Origin: Polyangiaceae bacterium
GTDB taxonomy: Bacteria > Myxococcota_A > Polyangia > Polyangiales > Polyangiaceae
Assembly: GCA_016715885.1 (NCBI GenBank)
Contig: JADJXL010000028.1
Location: 744,001-808,000 of the forward strand
DNA: 64,000 bases
Reading direction: 5' to 3'
Shown one piece after another: positions 58,713 through 64,000 of the stretch (positions are counted from its first letter, which is position 1; the number at the start of each line of letters is the position of its first letter). The position numbers were made by a program, and so were the translations under genes. The notes under the pieces are model-generated. The model was given only the letters and a program-made list of their open reading frames with translations, was not told where the DNA came from and did not search any database.

Positions 58713-59362
58713 TGGCCCCGAAAGCTTCGGCCGCATCCGGCTCGACGCTTGATCGTCTTCCCCTCGCTGGGAAAATCGGCGTCGGTTTGCTCTTCATGGC
58801 GCTCGTCGGTGCGCTGTTTTTCGTCTTCGTCTACGAGGATCTTTCGAACGACCTGCAGCAGGCCAAGCGCCGCGAAGTGACGCTCCAGGGCGAGCTGCGG
58901 AATGCTCAAGCCGCGAAGGAAGCGTATCAACGCGACCGCGACGAAAAGATCCGCAGCGAAGCTCGCGCCGAACAAACGAAGAAGGTTCTCCCCGACGACC
59001 CCGAGACGCCCGCCTTCCTTGCATCCCTGCAGCAAACGGCGACGGTCGCCGGCGTGAACTTGACGAGCTGGGCTCCGGTCGACGAAGTGCCGCAAGAGTT
59101 TTTCGCCAAGGTACCGATGAAGCTCACGCTCTCTGGGCGGTTCCACCAGATCGCGCGCTTCTTCCACGGCGTCGGGCAACTCGATCGCATCATCAACATG
59201 GAAGACATCCAGATGAAGATCGCGAACAACAAGTCCACCGGGACGGTTCGTGATCAGATCCCCGAACCGGAGGTCAACGTCGAGTGCCTTGGTACGGCGT
59301 TTCGTGCGCTCCGTCTCGACGATGCTGGCAAGGGATCGAAACGAAGGGGGACGGGCAAGTGA
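58712..59362 (+). CDS. pilO: Type IV pilus assembly protein PilO
   Basis: 216 residues, intact. One membrane helix (GKIGVGLLFMALVGALFFVF), a coiled coil (YEDLSNDLQQAKRREVTLQG), and a ferredoxin-like periplasmic domain (LASLQQTATVAGVNLTSWAP, FHQIARFFHGVGQLDRIINM). It pairs with PilN in the inner membrane alignment complex. The start overlaps the pilN stop and the end overlaps the pilP start (GTGA), so the operon is translationally coupled. Confidence 0.92.
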   Translation: MAPKASAASGSTLDRLPLAGKIGVGLLFMALVGALFFVFVYEDLSNDLQQAKRREVTLQGELRNAQAAKEAYQRDRDEKIRSEARAEQTKKVLPDDPETPAFLASLQQTATVAGVNLTSWAPVDEVPQEFFAKVPMKLTLSGRFHQIARFFHGVGQLDRIINMEDIQMKIANNKSTGTVRDQIPEPEVNVECLGTAFRALRLDDAGKGSKRRGTGK

Positions 59363-60057
59363 AGAAGGCTCCTAACACGCGCGAGGTTGCCCGACGCTTG
59401 GCCTTTGCGGTCGCTGCGTTGGTGCTGCCCGTCTTCGTCGTCGGCGGCTGCGAGGACGACCCGCCGCCACCGCCTCCAAGGCCCGTAGGTTCGGCCGTCG
59501 CGCCCGCAGGTGCGCCCGGAGCTCCGAATCAGCCTGCCGTGGCTGGTGCAGCTCCGGGACCCGCGGGATCGGGTCGTGCGGGTGCCGCAGCAAGTGCCTC
59601 TGCGAATCCACTCGCGGACCTGCCCGAACGCGTCTTCACCGAGGCCGACTTTGCAGAGACGGACAAAAATCGCGATCCGTTTCGCGGCTTTGCCAACGTT
59701 TTTGCGCAGCAAGCTCGGGCCAAGAAGGATGACCAACGCGTCGTCGTCGTCCCCCGCTACGCGCTCGACGAGCTCAAGCTGTCCGGCGTGATCACGCGTG
59801 CCGAAGCGCGAGCGTTGTTCATCGATCCGAACAATGTCGGCTGGGTCGTCCGCACGGGTGACTATGTCGGCAAGCCCGAAATCGTACGTGCCGGTGGAGC
59901 CGCCGGCATCGACATCGCCATCCATTGGCGAGTAGACCGGATCCGCGAAGGAGACGTCGTGTTCGTTCGCGAGGATCCCGCTCACCCCGAAATCGCCCCC
60001 GTGACGCGCGTCATTCCCCTCTTCCCGGCAGACGAGAGCGGAAAACCAGGCCGCTGA
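59359..60057 (+). CDS. pilP: Type IV pilus assembly lipoprotein PilP
   Basis: About 232 residues, GTG start. Lipobox-like FVVGGCEDDPPPP after the signal, a long Pro/Ala/Gly linker, and the PilP beta-sandwich (YALDELKLSGVITRAEARAL, GWVVRTGDYVGKPEIVRAGG) with VDRIREGDVVFVRED. The linker contacts PilNO and the sandwich contacts the PilQ secretin N-domains. Directly followed by pilQ after 18 bp. Confidence 0.92.
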   Translation: MKKAPNTREVARRLAFAVAALVLPVFVVGGCEDDPPPPPPRPVGSAVAPAGAPGAPNQPAVAGAAPGPAGSGRAGAAASASANPLADLPERVFTEADFAETDKNRDPFRGFANVFAQQARAKKDDQRVVVVPRYALDELKLSGVITRAEARALFIDPNNVGWVVRTGDYVGKPEIVRAGGAAGIDIAIHWRVDRIREGDVVFVREDPAHPEIAPVTRVIPLFPADESGKPGR

Positions 60058-60075
60058 TAGCAACGAATTAGGCCC

Positions 60076-62502
60076 ATGCAACACACGCCCATTACTATCG
60101 CGCACATGCTGACGAATCCGCGCTTCGAGTCGCCTTCTCACTTCGCAACGAGGGAGCGGACCGTGTCGTGTGTCGAGCGACGCGGGAGCGACTCCTCGAT
60201 CGGACCCAAAGTCCAAACGCCGGAGCGCTGGCTTCGCTTTGCGCTCGTCGTCCTCGTTCTCTTCCTCGGCTCGATGCCTCGTGCCGCGGCACAGGGCGCC
60301 TCACCCCTCGAAGTGCGCGAGGTCAAACTTGCGGCTCCGTCGGAAACGACCGCGCGGATTTCCGTCGCAACCACCGCCGAACCGCGGTTCGTCGCGCGCA
60401 CGGCCGATGGGGGCAAACGCCTCGTCGTCGAAATGTCCGGTGCAGAAATCAAAGGTTCGCACAACATCACGCGGGGCAACGCGATCGTGGCGCGTGTGTC
60501 GAGCCAAACCGCGACCCAGGACGACACCAAGATCGCGCGCATCAGCGTCGACCTTGCCCGAAATGCCGAGTACCGCATCACCACGAGCCCCACGGGACTC
60601 GTGATCGATCTGGCCGCCGCCGACGCGACCGTACCCATGCGCGCTGCTGCATCCGACGCCGCGCCCGCCGCGCGTGCGGCAGGACAAACCATCACGGCAG
60701 CCGTCACGAATGTGCGGTTCGATCATCAGCCGAGCAAAGACCGCGTCATCGTCGAGCTCGATGCGGACGCCAAGTACACGCACGCGACGACGCCGAATGG
60801 GCGCACGGTCATCGAGCTTCAAGGTGTGCGTCTTGCCGATGCTCTCGAACGAACGCTCGACGTGACCGCCTTCGGTGGCCCCGTAACGGCGGTCTCCACG
60901 TATCGACGTCGCAGCGATCCGTCGCGCGTCGTCGTCGAGATCGAGCCGAAAGCTGGAAGCGTCGCGGCCGTTGCGCGCGAAGGCAACGCGCTCGTCGTGA
61001 CGTTCCCGCAGGATCCGAAAGACGCCGCATCAACCGGCGTAGGCGCCGACGGTGGTGTGGCGCGACGAACCCGCACGGTGGCTCGTGAAGAGGATCCGCG
61101 CGGCCCTCGAGGTGGCGCGCCTCAGCCGACGGAAACGACGATCGACGGTGAGGAAGCGGCCGGCTTCTTGCCGACGTCGCCCTTGGCTCAGCAGCGTCGG
61201 TTTGCAGGTCGCCGCATCGATCTCGACCTGAAAGATGCCGACATCCACAACGTCTTGCGTTTCATCTCGGACATCGGTCGCGTCAACGTGATCACGTCGG
61301 ACGACGTGAAAGGCACGGTCACGATCCGCATCAAGAACGTGCCTTGGGATCAAGCGCTCGAGACGGTCCTTCAATCGAAGGGCCTCGGCATGGTTCGTCA
61401 GGGCAACATGATTCGCGTCGCGCCGCTCGACGTGCTCAACAAAGAGCGCGAGCTCGACCTGGCGAGGCGTAGGGCGGACTTGCAGCTCGCGCCCCTCGAG
61501 ACGCGGCTCATTCCGGTGAACTACGCGGCTGCGAAGGAGCTTCAGGCCCGCGGCAAAGACTTGCTCTCGCCGCGCGGAACGCTCGCCGTCGACGAACGGA
61601 CGAACATCCTCATTGCGCGCGACGTCGCTGGAAACCTCGACCAGATCGAAGAGCTGGTCCGCGCACTCGACACGCAGACGCCGCAGGTGCTCATCGAAGC
61701 GCGCATCGTGGAAGCTACGAGCCGCTACTTGCGCGACGTCGGCATCCAGTGGGGTGGTGACAGCAGCATCAGCGCGGCCACGGGCAATCCGACGGGATTG
61801 GCGTTCCCGTCGCGTATCGGTATCGTTGGTGGTGCAAGCGATCAGGTGACGCCCACGGGCGGTTTGTCCCCGTTCGATCGACAAGTCCCCAACCCGAACT
61901 TCGCCGTCAACTTGCCGGCGGCCACGGGCACCGGCCTCGGTGGTGCCCTCGGCTTCACCTTCGGGTCGATCGACAACTCGGTCAATCTTGCCGTGCGTCT
62001 TTCGGCAGCCGAAGCGAGCGGCATGCTGCGCATCATTTCGAGCCCGCGCATCCTGACGCTCGACAACCGCGAAGCGCGCATCAGCCAAGGCACCTTGATT
62101 CCGTTCTCGCAAATCAGCGCGCAAGGTGTCCAAACGACGTTCCAAGAAGCCAAACTGCAGCTCCTCGTCAAACCTCACGTCACGAGCGATGGCAGCATCG
62201 CGATGCACGTGAAGATCAACCGTGACGAACCGGACTTCAACCAAACGTCGGCCCGTGGCGATCCCACCATCCTCAAGCGTGAAGCCGAAACCGACTTGCT
62301 GATCATGGACGGGCACACGGCGGTCATCGGCGGCATCTTCACGCGCAACACCGGCAGAAACCTCGATCAGGTTCCCGTGCTGGGCGACATTCCGCTCTTC
62401 GGCATCCTCTTCCAACGACGCCGAGCCAGCGATACGCGCAGTGAGCTCGTCATCTTCATCACTCCGCGCATCGTCAATCGCGCCGAAGCGCTCGGCAAGT
62501 AA
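60076..62502 (+). CDS. pilQ: Type IV pilus secretin PilQ
   Basis: 808 residues, intact. Signal-like helix (LRFALVVLVLFLGSMPRAAA), two AMIN domains (~75-170 and ~205-310) that bind peptidoglycan, a secretin STN/N0 domain (RRIDLDLKDADIHNVLRFIS, PWDQALETVLQSKGLGMVRQ), an N1 domain, and the secretin barrel: EARIVEATSRYLRDVGIQWG, SSPRILTLDNREARISQGTL, LLVKPHVTSDGSIAMHVKIN and VLGDIPLFGILFQRRR. It forms the outer membrane gate for the pilus. Start at 60076 chosen; a GTG at about 60163 is possible. Confidence 0.93.
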   Translation: MQHTPITIAHMLTNPRFESPSHFATRERTVSCVERRGSDSSIGPKVQTPERWLRFALVVLVLFLGSMPRAAAQGASPLEVREVKLAAPSETTARISVATTAEPRFVARTADGGKRLVVEMSGAEIKGSHNITRGNAIVARVSSQTATQDDTKIARISVDLARNAEYRITTSPTGLVIDLAAADATVPMRAAASDAAPAARAAGQTITAAVTNVRFDHQPSKDRVIVELDADAKYTHATTPNGRTVIELQGVRLADALERTLDVTAFGGPVTAVSTYRRRSDPSRVVVEIEPKAGSVAAVAREGNALVVTFPQDPKDAASTGVGADGGVARRTRTVAREEDPRGPRGGAPQPTETTIDGEEAAGFLPTSPLAQQRRFAGRRIDLDLKDADIHNVLRFISDIGRVNVITSDDVKGTVTIRIKNVPWDQALETVLQSKGLGMVRQGNMIRVAPLDVLNKERELDLARRRADLQLAPLETRLIPVNYAAAKELQARGKDLLSPRGTLAVDERTNILIARDVAGNLDQIEELVRALDTQTPQVLIEARIVEATSRYLRDVGIQWGGDSSISAATGNPTGLAFPSRIGIVGGASDQVTPTGGLSPFDRQVPNPNFAVNLPAATGTGLGGALGFTFGSIDNSVNLAVRLSAAEASGMLRIISSPRILTLDNREARISQGTLIPFSQISAQGVQTTFQEAKLQLLVKPHVTSDGSIAMHVKINRDEPDFNQTSARGDPTILKREAETDLLIMDGHTAVIGGIFTRNTGRNLDQVPVLGDIPLFGILFQRRRASDTRSELVIFITPRIVNRAEALGK

Positions 62503-62512
62503 GCTACGGGCC

Positions 62513-63829
62513 GTGCCCGCTTCGGTCCCGTCCACTGGCGCCTCCGTTTCTCTCGGGGGCGCCGACGTTTTCCATCTCGTCAATGATCGCAGGATGCTCG
62601 CCGAAGGCCTCGGCGCGAATCAGTGCGCGCTCGTCCTGGAGCTCGACGGCCACATCGACCCAGACAAACTCAGGCGCCGCATTGGCCGCGCCATGGCCCG
62701 AGAGCCCCATCTCGGTGTCACGCTTCGCGCGCCCCTTCTCCGCTCTCCCGTTTGGGTCCCAGCCGCGCGGCGCTCGGAAACGTTTTCGATCGTTCACACA
62801 CAAAACGATTCTTTGTTTGTGCTCCAAGAATTGTTCGCGACGAAGTTCACGCACGATGACACACCTTGGCGCGTGGTGTTGATCCGCAAGCCCGAGCGCG
62901 ATGCCGTCGCGTTCGTTTGGTTTCATCCGTTCACGGACGCCAAAGGCGCTCAGCGCTTCGTGCGTTGGCTCGGATCGAGTGCGGGCGATGACTTCGCGTC
63001 ACTACCTGATGACGTGCGCCTTCGGGTTCGTCCGGAAGCACTCGAATCGCTCGATCAGAAAACGGTGCTGTCGCTCGCTCGATCCTACAACCAGCACATC
63101 CTCGGATTTGCCAGGCGCCCCATCCTTTCGCTGCGCGGCGCAGCCAAGGGCAAACCCATTGGCAAGATGCGTTTCGAGCGGTTCGTTTTGAGCAAGACCG
63201 ACACGGCGACGCTCGACAAAAGCATTCGCGTGCGCGCCAAGCTTGCCGAATCCAGCGTGATGATCACCAGCGCGGCTCACGTCGTCGATCGCGCTCTACG
63301 TCGTCGAGGGTTTGCCCCGACGCACCACATGATCCCCGTACCGGTGTCGCTCGATCCAAAGGGGGAATCCGGGCGGCTTTTTGGCAATCACCTCACCATG
63401 ATGATGTTCGACCTGGGGCGCGACGATCTCATGGATGAACGACGCGCGATCGCGTCGCTTGCCGAGCAGCAACGGGCCATCGTACGAGACAAACTGGACC
63501 TCGCGATGGCTGCGGCACTCGAGCTCGTGCGCGTCTTACCGTCGCGGCTTTATCACGGCCTGGCCACGCTCCCGTTCGGAGGCGAGCTTTCGTCGCTCAT
63601 TTTTTCGAATCCCGGAGCGATCGCGATCGACGACTTTGCGAACGTGCCTGTGCGCGATGCGTACGCGCTGCCATCGGTCGTTCCGTGGCCTGGCTTCGAG
63701 GTCATCGTGAATCGGCATCGCGGAGCGTTGTCGGTGCTTATCGGGTATTTCGACGGACTCGTGCCCGAGGGTGAAGCGCGCACGATGGCGAATGAGCTGC
63801 GTGCGGGGCTGTTTGGCGAAGGTGCTTGA
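62513..63829 (+). CDS. WS/DGAT- or condensation-like acyltransferase
   Basis: About 438 residues, GTG start 10 bp after the pilQ stop. Order fits the WS/DGAT-condensation superfamily: N-terminal DVFHLVNDRRMLAEGLGANQ, the DPDKLRRRIGRAMAREPHLG block, WFHPFTDAKGAQRFVRW at the active-site position, and a DUF1298-like end (PFGGELSSLIFSNPGAIAID, HRGALSVLIGYFDGLVPEGE). The usual HHxxxDG is HPFTDA here, so the second His and the Gly are lost; catalysis is doubtful. Probably cotranscribed with pil. Confidence 0.68.
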   Translation: MPASVPSTGASVSLGGADVFHLVNDRRMLAEGLGANQCALVLELDGHIDPDKLRRRIGRAMAREPHLGVTLRAPLLRSPVWVPAARRSETFSIVHTQNDSLFVLQELFATKFTHDDTPWRVVLIRKPERDAVAFVWFHPFTDAKGAQRFVRWLGSSAGDDFASLPDDVRLRVRPEALESLDQKTVLSLARSYNQHILGFARRPILSLRGAAKGKPIGKMRFERFVLSKTDTATLDKSIRVRAKLAESSVMITSAAHVVDRALRRRGFAPTHHMIPVPVSLDPKGESGRLFGNHLTMMMFDLGRDDLMDERRAIASLAEQQRAIVRDKLDLAMAAALELVRVLPSRLYHGLATLPFGGELSSLIFSNPGAIAIDDFANVPVRDAYALPSVVPWPGFEVIVNRHRGALSVLIGYFDGLVPEGEARTMANELRAGLFGEGA

Positions 63830-63837
63830 ACGAGCAC

Positions 63838-63910
63838 ACCACTCACGAAGATGGCCCTTTCGGGCGGGTCATGCGGTGTCGAGACCACTCACGAAGATGG
63901 CCCTTTCGGG
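63838..63910 (+). repeat. Two direct copies of a 27-bp repeat
   Basis: The sequence starting accactcacgaagatggccc and ending tttcggg occurs at 63838-63864 and 63884-63910, identical over 27 bp and 46 bp apart, just after the acyltransferase stop. Confidence 0.8.
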
Positions 63911-63914
63911 GGGT

Positions 63915-63985
63915 ATGGGGGGTCCGAGCCTCGCCGTGCTTTTGCGTCAGCAAAAGCACCGGGAGGCGAGCCTCGGACCCCCCAT
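63915..63985. terminator. Very long hairpin at the window end
   Basis: Left arm 63915-63945, 4-nt loop gtca 63946-63949, right arm 63950-63985. All 31 bases of the left arm pair, with one 5-nt bulge (cggga, 63960-63964) in the right arm. The outer half pairs ATGGGGGGTCCGAGCCTCGC with its complement, the inner part GTGCTTTTGC with GCAAAAGCAC. No U tract follows; it may terminate the pil operon or be a palindromic repeat element. Confidence 0.6.
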
Positions 63986-64000
63986 CGAAAACTAGCCTCG

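Noticed and set aside
61030..62583. 517-codon minus-strand ORF opposite pilQ
   Set aside because: Antisense of the well conserved secretin domain; composition is that of a shadow frame.

Overview
The window looks like chromosomal DNA of a myxobacterium, most likely from the Polyangiales/Polyangiaceae side of the group. Supporting signs are eukaryotic-type Ser/Thr kinases (one fused to a formylglycine-generating-enzyme domain), an FHA-type sigma-54 activator remnant, many alanine/proline-rich lipoproteins, a DUF2330 protein with a Cys-then-membrane-then-Arg C-terminal tag, a 2-hydroxyacyl-CoA dehydratase activase pair, and a pilMNOPQ cluster. The assignment is inference from gene content; no rRNA, tRNA or CRISPR array was seen.

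Layout: 1-6.3 kb holds a partial bulb-lectin gene running into a truncated FHA/sigma-54 activator, then secreted or lipoprotein genes on the minus strand (DUF1259, unknown, DUF2330). 6.3-13.8 kb is accessory-like: an AT-rich DUF1801 gene, AlkD-type DNA repair, a cupin, an N-terminally truncated molybdenum hydroxylase large subunit, a DHFR-like reductase, and a two-component system facing a tripartite RND efflux operon (13.8-19.4 kb). 19.5-22 kb holds an MFS gene split by a decayed IS5-family element, with 3-bp target duplications, and a scrap of a [2Fe-2S] hydroxylase subunit. A STAS-like gene at 22.1 kb has a good sigma-54 promoter and an intrinsic terminator. 22.6-29 kb encodes two very large CoA-dehydratase activation proteins with a divergent TetR gene and a 22-bp palindromic operator, followed by a nested inverted-repeat element.

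29.4-44.5 kb carries a GATase, a YkgJ cysteine-cluster protein, a PAS-STAS regulator, a four-gene kinase-FGE / ECF sigma / anti-sigma / STN-polymer-forming membrane protein operon, a PIN toxin with its antitoxin, a hybrid histidine kinase, a disulfide operon (VKOR-thioredoxin fusion, OmpA-like Cys-rich protein, TlpA lipoprotein), and small stress or secreted proteins. 44.7-56.7 kb has a Ser/Thr kinase, a deleted YgfZ, glutamate dehydrogenase, a fused and deleted uppS-cdsA, a Kal-Kce (lysine-fermentation type) fusion, a large unknown exported protein, a FliA/WhiG-type sigma factor and a LysM-DUF882 peptidase. 57-62.5 kb is the type IV pilus assembly operon pilM-N-O-P-Q, followed by a WS/DGAT-like acyltransferase and a long hairpin at the window end.

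A recurring oddity is single-base indels that break otherwise well conserved genes, often in short homopolymers and densest at 46-58 kb. Many broken genes may therefore be intact in the living cell (read or assembly error), while others (the IS-split MFS, uppS-cdsA, YgfZ) look like real rearrangement or decay. Coordinates for frameshifted genes span the whole homologous stretch.
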